Source: Eublepharis macularius
Taxonomy: Eukaryota > Chordata > Lepidosauria > Squamata > Eublepharidae
Direction: 5' to 3'
Assembly (NCBI RefSeq): GCF_028583425.1
Contig: NC_072797.1
Coordinates: 22,292,001 to 22,356,000 of the forward strand
Length of the DNA stretch: 64,000 nt
In this document: one piece after another, positions 34,935 through 46,065 of the stretch
Position numbering within the stretch: the stretch's first letter is position 1
Layout of the letters: each line of letters begins with the position of its first letter
Notes under the pieces: model-generated
What the model saw: only the letters and a program-made list of their open reading frames with translations
What the model was told of the DNA's origin: nothing
Database searches by the model: none
Position numbers and translations under genes: made by a program

Positions 34935-35285
34935 GAGCTCAAGCTATTCTCCATTGTTGACTGTGGGGGTAAAGAGCTCAAGCTATTCTCCATTGTTGAC
35001 TATGGGGGTAAAGAGCTCAAGCTATTCTCCATTGTTGACTATGGGGGTAAAGAGCTCAAGCTATTCTCCATTGTTGACTATGGGGGTAAAGAGCTCAAGC
35101 TATTCTCCATTGTTGACTATGGGGGTAAAGAGCTCAAGCTATTCTCCATTGTTGACTATGGGGGTAAAGAGCTCAAGCTATTCTCCATTGTTGACTGTGG
35201 GGGTAAAGAGCTCAAGCTATTCTCCATTGTTGACTATGGGGGTAAAGAGCTCAAGCTATTCTCCATTGTTGACTATGGGGGTAAA
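34935..35285. repeat. 39-bp VNTR, nine copies
   Basis: Unit starts GAGCTCAAGCTATTCTCCAT and ends GGGGGTAAA. Nine head-to-tail copies fill 351 bp with no other change than one G/A site: copies 1 and 7 have GACTGTGG, the rest GACTATGG. As 39 is divisible by three, the array is open in more than one frame and produces false ORFs. Intronic in RAI14, between exons h and i. Confidence 0.98.
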
Positions 35286-36123
35286 TCCCATGCTTTCTCC
35301 AGGACAAAGAAGCCAACAGTCGTACACACAAGAGCAACCTCTGGCCAAAAGCCTCCCAATGCAAACAGAACCAAAAAAGCCCAACAGAATCATAGCCAAG
35401 CCAGACAATCTCAGCAGAACCAGCCTGGCAATTTTTTAAAACTGGAAAACTCCAGTAAACTCCTCCCCCAAACCATAAATGCCATAAAACCAGAACAGTG
35501 CCAAAAGAAAACTTCTAGAAATAGCAAAGTGGCAATATGAAACCCCCAGCCCCAAACACACTTCTTGTACTAACTCTTTAAAGACAATAGTGCAAAGCAG
35601 TTAATTTAAAATTCAAAAACAACCAGAGACAACAGACCTACACAAGCTTTTTGAAAACTGAAACAGGACAAACCCAAACCAAAGGAAAAACAGTTTTAAA
35701 GAGAACCAAACTGGAAACAAAGGTTCCCTTCCCTTCCTTTAACCTCCCCTACTCCAAACTCTCCGAAAACAAGAACCAGCACAAGCCAAGCCAACTACAT
35801 TACAGCACGACAACACACAACATAATCAAGGCAAACTATTTTGAGAGAGAACCAGAACCGCTCCCCCTAATGTGCGATGCCGTTTGCTGAAAACCTCCCT
35901 CTTTTTGCCCTGGACACCTGCAAAAAGAAGAAAAAAACCCAGACAAAGCTGTTTGACCTTTAAAATACCCATGTTGGTTATTCCCAGATATTCCCGAATA
36001 TTTCCAGGAATAATCAGGATCAGAATAAAGGTATATCTGAGAATCCCAGATACTGATCTGGATCCTGATTATGGTATTTTCGGGTATATTTTTGGACAGG
36101 ATATATTCGAGCACACAAGCCTA
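35286..36123. repeat. Unclassified A-rich repeat, right part
   Basis: C/A-rich sequence with many CCAAACC and AGAACCA words, then AGATATTCCCGAATATTTCC and GGGTATATTTTTGGACAGGA. Ends near ATTCGAGCACACAAGCCTA. Probably a decayed non-coding transposon. Confidence 0.35.
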
Positions 36124-36334
36124 GATCCACCAGTGGCTTTTTAAATGTGCCTTCAACAGTATCGGACATCCACCCGCTTAAGGATCCAGGTTGTTCCAGT
36201 GACGTGTGCACAATTGTCCCAACGGTGGAATCATATTTGAGAGTCCAGTGGATTCCTCCCCCCATAGATACAATGTTTCAAATGCACTGTGCTTGCCTGC
36301 CTTCGCACAAAAATAGTTTGCGACAATTAATTTG

Positions 36335-36445
36335 TCGCATCTGAACATGCATCTGACAAAGAGAGCTGTGGCTCTCGAAAGCTTATGCTACAATAAAGTT
36401 GGTTAGTCTTAAGGGTGCTACTGGACTCTTTGCTATTTAACAATC
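36335..36445 (+). repeat. Fold-back family AGCTTATGC, right arm
   Basis: CATCTGACAAAGAGAGCTGT, GGCTCTCGAAAGCTTATGCT and GGTGCTACTGGACTCTTTGC; close to the right arm at 46,200-46,300. Confidence 0.8.
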
Positions 36446-36544
36446 AATTTGAGTCCTGAAAACTCTTCTGTGAGCTCCTGGGGATGTGAATGCGCATTCC
36501 TAGTGTGTGCAAATCGAGGGGTAAAATTGTTCATTTCAGTCTTC

Positions 36545-36740
36545 GGACTGAACCTACATGAAGCTGGCTTATCCTGAGTGAGACACTTGCTTGATCAAGG
36601 TCAGCGTTGTCTATTCTGATTGGCAGTGGCTCTCCAGCTCTCGGATAGAAGTCTGTCCCATCCGCTGCTACTTGATCCTTTTAATTGGGTGCTGGGGATT
36701 GAACCCGCGGTCTTCTGCATGCAAAGCAGATCCCTTTTGT
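36545..36740 (-). mobile_element. tRNA-derived SINE, antisense
   Basis: CTACATGAAGCTGGCTTATC, AAGGTCAGCGTTGTCTATTC, GGGGATTGAACCCGCGGTCT and TCTGCATGCAAAGCAGATC; complementary to the family at 18,186. Confidence 0.8.
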
Positions 36741-37742
36741 GTGGAAACAAGACATGAGTTTCTGCAAGACCTCAGGCTGTTGTAGCAAGCAAGAGAGTGC
36801 AGTGTTTGAGTAGTCCCTTCCCTTGCAAGACTAATTGACACTTGTGTTCTGCTTAGCCAAGTTGGAAGCCTCCCTCTCTTCCAACAGAGGAAGGCTTCAC
36901 ACTTGGCTGAGCAGAGCGGTATGATACAAGCCACTGTGCCATCTGGAATACTTGATCAAGTTTTATTGCTCTTGGGGACTTGCTTGGCAAAAGTAAGGTC
37001 ACGTGGAAAGTGAAGCAGTTTCCTTAGTGGTCCAGATTTTTTTTAAAAAACTCACAAGATGTGTGCAGATTATCGTATTGAGAAACTTGATGTTAGCAGC
37101 CCATTGGACGTAAAAATTGTGACTCATCTCTTTGAAACTTGTGAATCATCCCTCTGTTATGTCAAGCGTTCCTCAGTTTGGGAGATTTTAAGTGATAGAA
37201 ATCAGTTGAAGTTCAGGATAGTAAGCTGCAGAGGAGAAGGAAGGTGGGTGATGCGGAGGTTGAACAATCGTGGGCTGTCCTTTCATACACATTTTGCAAG
37301 ATATAAGCTGTGGGAGGTAATAGTGAAGAGACTCTAAACATCCTAGAATGTGAGCAACCTCTTTGTGAGTAGAGAGGAATGGGGAAAGTGCCTTTTTGGT
37401 TGTCCTGGAAAAGTTTTGGCATTGCACACAAAGATTAACAAACTGCTTGGGGCTGCGACTAGCCATGCATTTGAGAACTCTGCTAAAGAGGAAAACTGCG
37501 CTTTTATTCACTAAATCTAATGTGCTGCGGCATGTATTTTGAATGGGGGCAGGATGAGCTCATGGTTTTTAACATATGTGATGTCTCTGTGCAGCAGCTC
37601 TGTGGCTGAGATGAGGCATGAATGGTTTAGCAGGGAGGGGGGAGTGAGTTGTAGCCTTCCCACCCTTAGGAATAACTCTTTAACACAGAGCTTACTAACC
37701 AAACTAACAAGACCTCCATTTTCTGGCCTGTGAAACTTCTAG
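36741..37742. other. RAI14 intron before exon i, unassigned
   Basis: No repeat identified with confidence. Confidence 0.4.
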
Positions 37743-37832
37743 CTCGATCAAGCCTCTAGATTAAGTTCAGAAAGAAGCGGAACTCCAAAAAAACGCAAAG
37801 CCCCACCACCGCCTCCCGTCAGCCCGATCCAG
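37743..37832 (+). CDS. RAI14: RAI14 exon i: basic and proline-rich linker
   Basis: Residues 244-273, [20 protein letters not shown] then [15 protein letters not shown] looks like a monopartite nuclear localisation signal, followed at once by five prolines that could bind SH3, WW or EVH1 domains (inference). The length is 30 codons in phase 0 at both ends, so it could be skipped without breaking the frame. The acceptor is AACTTCTAG and the donor GTAAAG. Confidence 0.94.
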
Positions 37833-38351
37833 GTAAAGCTCAAGTCCATCTCGAACACAGGGCTACGTATAGATGGGGAGGGGTGAAGGCATGTCCTGCC
37901 AAGAACAGATCTGGTTAAATCTGCTCTCTGCAGGCCTTTTTATGTGTGTGTCTCACATCATGCATCCTGAACGTATTCTCGTAAAGATCAAAATTGGGTG
38001 GCCTGTTGGAACCTCCACACAGCTTGAAGGCTGTTGGGAGCATGGCAGCATCTGAAGTTTAGAGTCAAGAGCTAGTAAAAGTACCCCTTTGGTCAGATGT
38101 TGACAACCTTGTCTGTCAATGAGCAGCTTAAAATTCCCACTCCCAAATGCACAATATTGTCCATGAGAAGAAACAGTATCTTAACCACAAGGTTAAACTG
38201 AGGCATTTGTTGGACGGCCGTTTCTTTGGACTGTCTGACTGCTGCCGGCTAAAGGTGGCTGACTAGACTTGCTTTTTTGCACTAATGCGGAACGATAGCT
38301 TCTGCTACCAAAAGTCAGTCCATATCCCTAAAATTCATCTCTCTTTTCCAG

Positions 38352-38438
38352 CTCAATGACCTGTCTTCTCCGCATTCTGCAACTTCCACCCCAGTACCCG
38401 GGAAAGGCCAGCCGTTTTTTGCTGAACAGAGGTCCAAG
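38352..38438 (+). CDS. RAI14: RAI14 exon j: Ser/Pro-rich linker
   Basis: Residues 274-302, LNDLSSPHSATSTPVPGKGQ then PFFAEQRSK, aligning with human [20 protein letters not shown] then VFFAE. Rich in SP/TP sites and probably disordered. The length is 29 codons in phase 0 at both ends, making it another frame-neutral cassette candidate. The donor is GTATGC. Confidence 0.93.
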
Positions 38439-38562
38439 GTATGCTTTTTTCAGTCTCATTTTTGATGACAAATAAGGTAGTTATTTAGTGGGTTTACAGT
38501 GTTGTGATAGGGAATCATCTCTCCCCACGTGAAGCCTTGAGGCTCTTTGAAGAGGGGCATGG

Positions 38563-38563
<1 letters not shown>

Positions 38564-38592
<29 letters not shown>
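38564..38592. repeat. (CA)n microsatellite
   Basis: About fourteen CA units. Confidence 0.95.
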
Positions 38593-38593
<1 letters not shown>

Positions 38594-39387
38594 CAAATCA
38601 GAAAACTACACTACCTTTTAAATAAAAAAGTTCAAAGATATTCTCACAAAAAAATCTAATTTCCGTACAGTATAACCCCATGTGATTTTTTTTCCATTTT
38701 AAAACTATTTAGAGGCAGATCTTTGAAATGTTAAGACTCAGCTGTTCCATAAAAATTAGAACTGCAGATCTGAATATTGTATATGTGGACTTTTTATCAG
38801 AATTAAAAAAAAAACCCTTTCATCTCCTTCAGAAAAGAAAAGGCAATAATTATGAAACAAGTACGGTTACATATTCTTCAAACAAGTTCAGACATCAAAG
38901 AAGCAGCAGCAATTATTATGTAGACAAGTTTTTTAAAAGTCTGAAAATTTGTCATTGATTATTACCAACTTAAGCTCAGGTTGATCAAGCAGTTGGGGGC
39001 CAATTATAGCCAGTGAGGCCCGGTTTTAATTGGTGAGGCTGTGAGTTAAGGAGACCTTTCTTTTTTGAGGCTATTTTGGTTCTGGGCTGACATTTCACTG
39101 TAGGGAATGAAATGGACAGTTGGAGGCAGCTTTTCCCGTGGAAAAGGATTTTGCTCACTTTCGGATCCCTCTAGCGCAACTTACCCAACACATCTTCTAG
39201 TATCCCAAGAAGGCACCTGCATAGAAAGCTGAAAGATTTAATCAGCCTTTTAACTCAGTTACAAAACTACAATAATCTAGACTTGGATGACAACTGGATT
39301 TTATCAATCATTCCTCCAAAGGAGACATCCTGGCTTGCAAATGTCCCCCTTATTTATGAAGTTCAGTAGAAATCTGTGTCTTTTATC

Positions 39388-39660
39388 ATAGAAACATAGA
39401 ACAGGAAGAGACTCCAGGGGTCAGCTAGTTTAATGCACAATGCAGGAAATCTACAGCTGCCCGCACCTCATTCTCCCAATGACCTCTGCTCAACGCCCAG
39501 AGGAAGGCAAAAAAAAACCCCAACCCTCCAGGATCCCTGGCCAGTCTGTCCTGGTGGAAAAACCCTTTCTGACTTTGTACACATAAGGAAGGGCCATGAG
39601 AGCTGAACACAGGCTGATCCCTTCCTGCCCCTTCCTCCCACGATCTGCCTAATTTCATAC
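39388..39660 (-). mobile_element. CR1-like 3' region
   Basis: ATAGAAACATAGAACAGGAA, then GACTCCAGGGGTCAGCTAGT and GGATCCCTGGCCAGTCTGTC; a CR1-related antisense relic ending 27 bp before exon k. Confidence 0.6.
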
Positions 39661-39687
39661 TTTTCTAATTGTGCATTTATATTTCAG

Positions 39688-39748
39688 CAAGAAGAGAACA
39701 GTACGATTCATGGGGATAGCAAGAATGGCACTAGTGTTACCACTACAG
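39688..39748 (+). CDS. RAI14: RAI14 exon k: linker
   Basis: Residues 303-323, QEENSTIHGDSKNGTSVTTT plus a split Gly codon. It is weakly conserved and polar, with no domain. The assignment rests on its frame compatibility with both neighbours, the ATATTTCAG acceptor and GTAAGG donor, and its position where human has SSIRENKDRLSDSTTGADSL. A CR1-like antisense relic ends just upstream. Confidence 0.85.
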
Positions 39749-40147
39749 GTAAGGAGTAGGAAAGAGGCGTACCCTTCCCGTTCACCTCCCTTCATCAGCT
39801 GATCGCTAAAGGCTGAACCTTCAGTACCATTTGGCAGCGCGCACTTTTATCAACAGCCTTCCGCTGGATCAGGTGCAAGAAGTACCTGGAAAGGTGGTGG
39901 TGGTGGTGGCTATGGCAGTGCAGAAAGGCTTAGAGGATTCTTTGATCTCCACCATACACAGCCAGGGGCAAAATTCAGAATCGCTCAGCAAAAACTGGTA
40001 ACGCATCTTAGTTATAATGTATACCTAAAGCAGTGGTACTCTCTTTGTAGCCCTGAACCTAAAGAGCCATGTGACTACGGTGTGCCACCCCCCACCTAAC
40101 TCTTACATGCAATAATATAAGAAAGAACTATTAGTATTAAATATATT

Positions 40148-40391
40148 GTATTGTCGAAGGCTTTCACGGCCGGAGAACGATGGTTGTTGTGGGTTTTCCG
40201 GGCTGTATTGCCATGGTCTTGGCATTGTAGTTCCTGACGTTTCGCCAGCAGCTGTGGCTGGCATCCTCAGAGGTGTAGCACCAAAAGACCTCTGCTACAC
40301 CTCTGAAGATGCCAGCCACAGCTGCTGGCGAAACGTCAGGAACTACAATGCCAAGACCACGGCAATACAGCCCGGAAAACCCACAACAGCC
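40148..40391. mobile_element. Penelope-like fold-back element, copy 2 (complete)
   Basis: Left arm GTATTGTCGAAGGCTTTCAC through CCGGGCTGTATTGCCATGGT to CCAGCAGCTGTGGCTGGCAT; the right arm is its inverse (AGATGCCAGCCACAGCTGCT through AATACAGCCCGGAAAACCCA). The spacer is only a few bases. Flanked by a perfect 12-bp duplication ATTAAATATATT (40,136-40,147 and 40,392-40,403). The right arm reads in frame as EDASHSCWRNVRN, like a Penelope-like element C-terminus; this class assignment is from memory. Confidence 0.8.
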
Positions 40392-40403
40392 ATTAAATAT
40401 ATT

Positions 40404-41380
40404 ATTATAATCTTTTTAATTACCAGAGTACTTCTGTGCATGTCTCCCCCAACCCCAGTTGAGCCATAGCCAGCCCTTGCGTATGGAGTGAACGAAAGGG
40501 CTTTCTTTCCTCTTTGCCTTCTCGTTTTCTCTGCAGCAAGAGGCACAGTCGCTCAGGTGAGGGAACGAGATGGCCAAGGTGTCGGGAAGGAAGCCAACTG
40601 GCTGTGGAGAAAAGGAAATAAAAACACATAACTTCCATTGTGGCCGTCTTGCTCTCTTGCCGAGCGGCTGCCACACACTCTCTTCTCTACAGCTGGCTTT
40701 CTCTCTTCCCAGCAGCTGCCAGGTGCTGGGTTGAGAGTGTAGAGGCTGCAGGGAAGAGGCATCGAAGAAGGTGGGCCTTATAATCCCATCCCTGGCACGA
40801 AGTTCATAGCTCAGGGAAACTTGCAGCGATGCCCATCATTCGGTCCTGCAGGTGTTTCAAAGTGATAACCGCTTGCCAACCACAAGCCCTCCCAGACGGC
40901 TTGTGCACTTTCTTGGAACATGGTGTGGATTTCCCATTGGGGAGCAGTGATCAGAAGAGCCGCAGGTAGCTCTCGAGCCACTGAGTAAAGTCTTACTGCC
41001 TTAAAGTCACCTGTTTGTTCATCAAAAGAGCCTATCCCAATATTCTTTTTCTTTCTTGCTTTGGAATGTGCTTAATTTCCGTACATCCAGGGGTGGATTA
41101 AAATAGCCCGGAGGCAAGCCAGGGCAATTGGTCCTTTTGTTGCTGGTAGTCTTGCAGGGTCTGCTTGGACTTGGGATGCAGTAACATGGCAGTGGGTGCA
41201 GGCTTGCCCTTCTGACATGGTTGGTGTGTGCGGGTCCAAGCTAAGTGGAGCCTGTGGCCCTGCAAGGCCCCCTTGGTTCAACATTCCCCTGGCTTACCAG
41301 TTGTCCACCAAGAGTTTTAAAGGTCAGTTGCCCCTGAGGAGGTTATGCTGAACATAACAGCAGATTCTATTCTACAAGTC
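40404..41380. other. RAI14 intron, unassigned
   Basis: No exon. A segment at about 41,088-41,290 starting CAGGGGTGGATTAAAATAGC looks like a hAT-type terminus but no matching right end was found. Confidence 0.35.
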
Positions 41381-41384
41381 AGTT

Positions 41385-41550
41385 TTATTGATAATGTTTT
41401 TTTATCCTGCTCTTATTCTAAGCAGTTCATGGCAATGTACATTGGTTCTCCCCTCCCCATTTTATCCTCGCAACAACTGTGAGAGAAGTTGGACTCAAAG
41501 CAAGAGGCTGAGCAAGGACTTGGACCAAGCCCCGTCACAGCCTAACCATT
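41385..41550 (-). mobile_element. CORE-type SINE, antisense, decayed
   Basis: CCATTTTATCCTCGCAACAA, then CTGTGAGAGAAGTTGGACTC and GACTTGGACCAAGCC. It ends about 65 bp before exon l. Confidence 0.65.
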
Positions 41551-41616
41551 CCATCTCACTGACTCAAACAATCCTGTTCCTTCTCCTTTCCCTTCCCTTC
41601 TCTCTGATTTGTACAG

Positions 41617-41735
41617 GTGCTGATAGTTTATTGGACATGAGTTTGGATGCAGACCAGCAAGAACTGCTCTTACAGCTACAAGCAAAAATCGCTTCTCTGA
41701 CTTTGCATAATAAGGAGTTGCAAGAAAAGTTGCAG
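41617..41735 (+). CDS. RAI14: RAI14 exon l: first coiled-coil segment
   Basis: Residues 323-362, [20 protein letters not shown] then [20 protein letters not shown]. Heptad-like leucines begin at the DQQELL stretch and start the coiled coil. Almost identical to the mammalian segment. The acceptor is TTTGTACAG and the donor GTAGGT. Confidence 0.95.
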
Positions 41736-42204
41736 GTAGGTATGTCTTAGTACTGGCCTCAACACAAAACAAAGGGGCACAAAAGAAAAGCCCAAAGGTT
41801 ACAGAAATATAGAGCTTTAGCCTAAAAAGTGACCTGTTCGTATGCTAGCATTTGAAATGTCCTTGTCTTCAATTATCAGGCTCTGTTTATCGGGCACACA
41901 TGAGCAGTGGGGGCTAACAGTTAATCAAATGTGCTGGATACTCAGGCTTATTGTTCTGCCCCCGCACCCCACCCAGAGGAATCTGCAGCAACCAAACCCT
42001 GCCCCACTGGGAACACTATGGCAACAGGACGCTTCTCCTTCCCACACAAACCATGTAGCCATCCTTCACAGCAGGCAGAGGAGTAGGTCAGCTGGCCTTG
42101 AACCCTCTGTCAGGGATGGCTCCCAACTGCTCAAGGCAGACCAGGGGGAAAGAAGGCACCAGTTGACAACACGGGCTGTCAGAAACCTCCCAGAGATATA
42201 GAAG

Positions 42205-42430
42205 TGTGGTGTAGTGGTTAGAGTGTTCGACTAGGATCTGAGACACTCCTGGTTCAAATCCCCACTGTGCCATGGAAGTTTGCTGGATTACCTTGGGCCA
42301 GTCACATAACCCTCAGCCTAACCTACTTCAAAGGGTTGTGGTGAGGATAAAATGGAGGAGAGAGAGTGATGATGGCTGCTTTGGTCCCCATTGGAAAGAC
42401 AGGATATAAATTACATAAAGTAAATAAAAT
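42205..42430 (+). mobile_element. CORE-type SINE, sense
   Basis: TGTGGTGTAGTGGTTAGAGT head, CCTGGTTCAAATCCCCACTG box-B-like, TACCTTGGGCCAGTCACATA core and GGATATAAATTACATAAAGT tail. Confidence 0.85.
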
Positions 42431-42723
42431 GGTGGCTGAGGGGGGAGGAGCTTCTCCTGTGGAGGATGCTGGTTAACTGCGTGTTCTGGATAATCAAATG
42501 CTGAATAACAAACCTTTTACTGTATTTGAAATTCTCTGTTTTGAGGATGGGGGTAATTCTATTTTAATAAAACTTGTTTTAGGTTCAGCAAGTTAGTTCA
42601 TAAAGTGGGTAGCTCCCCATTTGGCTTTTAAGTGCATTTCGAAATGTCTTTGGTATATTAAATATATAATTCTTGCTCCTAAACTACTTTTTTGTGGGCA
42701 TTCCTACAGCAAAAGGCATCTCT

Positions 42724-42974
42724 TGAGAGCCAGTTTGGTGTAGTGGTTAAGAGCACGGGACTCTAATCTGGAGAGCCGGGTTTGATTCCCCACTCCTCCA
42801 CAAAGCCAGCTGGGTGACCTTGGGCGAGTCACAGTTCTCTTGAGCTCTCTTAGCCCCACCCACCTCACAGGGTGATTGTTGTGGGGTAATAATAACACTT
42901 TGTAAACCGCTCTGAGTGGGCATTAAGTTGTCCTGAAGGGCGGTATATAAATCGAATGTTATTATTATTATCTC
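42724..42974 (+). mobile_element. MIR/CORE-type SINE, sense
   Basis: GAGAGCCAGTTTGGTGTAGT head, GGTTTGATTCCCCACTCCTC, GCTGGGTGACCTTGGGCGAG core and GCGGTATATAAATCGAATGT tail, ending in (ATT)n. Full-length; flanks ATCTCTTGAGA and ATCTCTGAGA are a likely target duplication. Confidence 0.9.
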
Positions 42975-44104
42975 TGAGAAAGAGGTTCCTCTCTAAAACT
43001 CAGAGCAGTGGAGAGCCTTGGATATCTGCAGAGCTTTAAAAAGAGGCTTACAGTGGCATGGCACTCCAGTGCCAACTTTTAAACAGCTGTGTTTGGATAA
43101 TAAGGCCTCCGTCGACAAGGTGGAGGGAGTCACTCTGCCTTTCGTCTTTATGGTTCAAGCCCTCTAGGCCTGCCGCTGTTCACAATCCAGAATTCCTGCA
43201 TTCGGCTTCAATACTGGAAGTGCCAGTCATAATTTTACTGGGTTAACTGATTGGAAACATCACCACGGCATGTTCTTCACTGTGGTATCAATTATGGGGA
43301 GTTGTGTCCTCTACGGGATATGCAGAAACGAGGTGTTTTATTCCACACTTAATTCCTACAGATGTTAACATTTGTTCATGTGGACATTGCCCAGTCATTA
43401 GGGCAATCTTGGGAAGAAAAAAAGTGCTGGACAAACAAAATGAAGAATCCCCCCCCTCCACGAAACACTTAATTGACTTGTATAGCTCACTGCAAGATGT
43501 AGAGATGATCATTGTTATAGTTGTGTTAAATTTACAAATCATATTTCCATGAATAATTTTTATTGTTCTATTACTCCAAGAAGTCCATAGCGGTATCTGT
43601 GGTCGCTATACTTTTTATAACTTTGTAAGATAAGTTAGAATGAAAGATAGCAAGAGCCAAATAATCTTTGCAGGTGAACAGGATTTTAACTTGGTTTCCC
43701 TCATACTCTCTAGACACTACCTTGCACGTTTCCAGTTCATACTATACTTTAAGATGAATGGCTATTAACTGTGCGTATGGAAATTAGAACCTCTGTGCTG
43801 TAGTATTTTAATTGCTAGTGGTAGGAGACAAACAACAGATGGCTCTTTCCAGCAGGCATAGCTTGTGAGCTTTCCAGGGGCATCTGGCTGCCACTTGTTG
43901 GATGCCAGTTGCTGGACTTACAAGGGATCTTGGGTCTGCTCCAAAAAGGCAAATCTTATATCTCTATGTTCTTAAAAGTTGCTTAACAGGCAGACATTTG
44001 AGAAACATGGAGTTTCTCGTCCTCATTGCTTTTCTTGAGTATTTGAAAATTCTTTATCCTCTTTGAATAGCGTTGTTTAATTAATGCCCTTGCTGTTCAT
44101 ACAG
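42975..44104. other. RAI14 intron before exon m, repeat-free
   Basis: No repeats recognised. Confidence 0.4.
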
Positions 44105-45634
44105 GTGAAAGCAGTCAGAGTAGGAGATATGGATACCACGCTGGATTCTTTTCATTCCACCCAAACAGACTTTGATCATTCAACAGACCGGCTAAGTGAG
44201 AGTTCATCGGTAGCTCAGGAGATAAGTTGCTCTTCCCCGAGTGGAGGGCAGGAGCAAGCAAGCAACAATGAAGTAAAAATTAAACAGCTAGAAGATGACT
44301 TAAAAGAAGTGCAGAAGAAACTGGACAGCTCAGAAGCAAAAAGGCGGCACTTAGAGAAACAGCTTCATTCTGGAGAACCGGAAGGAAGCCACATATTAAA
44401 CAGTTCAGAGATCTCTGAGAATGGTTCAGACCTCAATCAGAAACTGAAAGAGACCCAAAGCAAGTACGAAGAGGCTATGAAGGAGGTTCTGAACGTTCAG
44501 AGGCAAATGAAACTGGGGCTGGTTGCTTCGGAAAGCAAAGAGGCTGATCTGCAGGAGCTCAGAGCGACATGTGAGGAGGTGGAACTCCTGAAGGAAGAGT
44601 TGAGGAAGACTCTAGAAGATGGTGAGAGACTTAGGTCAAGAGTGAGGGAGCTGGAAGCAAAGCTGGAAGAGAGTGAGAACAGCATGGCTGGCTCCATGTC
44701 AGCGGAACAGTGCGAGGAGATGAAAAACTCCTACTGCTTGGTTATTGAGAATATCAACCAAGAGAAAGCATTGCTAATTGAAAGATACAGGGAGGGGCAG
44801 GAGGAAATCAAAAGGCTCCAAGACAAGCTGAAAAGTCAGATGGAATCAGGATGCCATGAGGAAGTTGAGGAGATGAGAGAAGCAAAGAATAGCTTGATCA
44901 ACGAACTCAAGAGTCAAGTTGACGAGCTTTCTCTGCTGTACAAAGAAGCCCAGGCAGAACTTGAAGACTTCAGAAAGAGGAGCGTTCCAGAGGATGCTAA
45001 CTCGGGATCCATACCTTTGGAGGAACATGAAAAAATGATGGAGGCCACAGTCTTGCAGAGAGAGCAAGCAGAGGGTGCGTTGTTGGAAATGAAGGCTCAG
45101 TATGCCAAGGCATTAAGCGAAGCAACTCAACTCCAAAATCTGGTTGAGGCCCAGAAGAAGAACTCGGTCTCCATCACTGAACATCTCCAGGTGGTCACTG
45201 CTCTCAGGACCTCAGTGAAGGAAATGGGAGAAGAAATAAGCAGACTCAGAGAACTGCTGCTTCAAAAGGAGGGCGAGGTGCAGCGTCTGCAGAGAGAGCT
45301 GTTAGAAGAAGAGGCGGCAGTTTGCGAAGCCATGGTGCCCAGAGTCCTGTATGAAGAGCTACGGACTTCGACGGAAGGTGAAGTCAACAACTTATCATCT
45401 AAACTGAAGGACTTGACCAACGAGAGAGAGAACTTGTCTGCGGATCTCTCCCAGTTAAGGAAAGAAATTGCGCAAGTGAAGGGGGAGAAAGAGAGCCTCC
45501 GCGCTCTCCTTGAAACTAAGGAACAAGAAATCAAAGGACTGCTGAATCAGTACCATCAAGCCCAAGAAGACCTACTTGAAATGAAAAGGGCTTCAGAGAC
45601 TTCTTCCAAAATAGAAGAGGATAAAGATAAAAAG
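44105..45634 (+). CDS. RAI14: RAI14 exon m: main coiled coil (510 codons)
   Basis: Residues 363-872, just over half of the visible protein. It opens with a Ser/Thr-rich stretch containing the conserved DSFHSTQTDF motif and is then almost all charged heptad repeats (for example LNQKLKETQSKYEEAMKEVL and NSVSITEHLQVVTALRTSVK). It ends in KIEEDKDKK before the GTTGGT donor. Such a rod drives oligomerisation; in RAI14 it is linked to actin and membrane association. The open frame runs on 51 nt past the donor to a stop, but the next exon continues the conserved KINEMSKEV-type sequence, so the donor at 45,635 is preferred. An ATG at 44,084 lies before the acceptor and is intronic. Confidence 0.96.
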
Positions 45635-45821
45635 GTTGGTGGGTGGGATTCCCTAAAACCAGGGACGGCTAATTTGATGGACTGAAAGTGAGATCTCTCT
45701 CCATCACCCCTGCAAATTCTGAGCAGTTTCATCTGACTACTGTAGGCCCTGCCAGATTTAACTGAAGAGTGTTACAAAGTTTGTGCAATTTAACTTTTAA
45801 AAACTGCAATTTTTTAATGTT

Positions 45822-46055
45822 ATAGTTTCAGGTGGGTAGCCATGTTGGCCTGCCGTAGAACAACAGGATTTGAGTCCAGTGGTTCCTTAGAGACCACAAG
45901 TTTTCCAGGGTGTACACTTTCGAGAATCACAGCTCCCTTTTTCAGATACAGGGGATACATGCCCTGTATCTGAAGAAGTGCCCTTTAACTGTCGAAAGCT
46001 TATACCCAGGGAATCTTGTTGTTCTCTGTGGGGGCACTGGACTCAAATCTTGCTG
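45822..46055. mobile_element. Fold-back element, AGCTTATGC family, tandem pair member 1
   Basis: Left arm GGTGGGTAGCCATGTTGGCC and TTTGAGTCCAGTGGTTCCTT; right arm GAAGAAGTGCCCTTTAACTG and GGGGGCACTGGACTCAAATC, inverted. TTTTAATGTT lies on both sides (45,812-45,821 and 46,056-46,065). Confidence 0.8.
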
Positions 46056-46065
46056 TTTTAATGTT

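Noticed and set aside
34863..35540. 225-codon open frame with nine 13-residue repeats (and a 161-codon frame overlapping it)
   Set aside because: Produced by the 39-bp VNTR, whose unit is divisible by three. The flanks are LINE tail and A-rich repeat, and there is no splice or homology support.
40146..40469. 107-codon frame starting MYCRRLSRPEN
   Set aside because: Runs through the fold-back element at 40,148; a similar frame at 16,528 has the same cause.
44084..44104. ATG as a start for the large coiled-coil frame
   Set aside because: These bases precede the ACAG acceptor at 44,101-44,104 and are intronic; the upstream exons join in frame.
45635..45685. Alternative C-terminus by reading past the exon m donor
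   Set aside because: Seventeen unconserved codons to a stop, while splicing to 46,674 continues the conserved coiled coil in frame. Intron retention cannot be excluded but is not supported.
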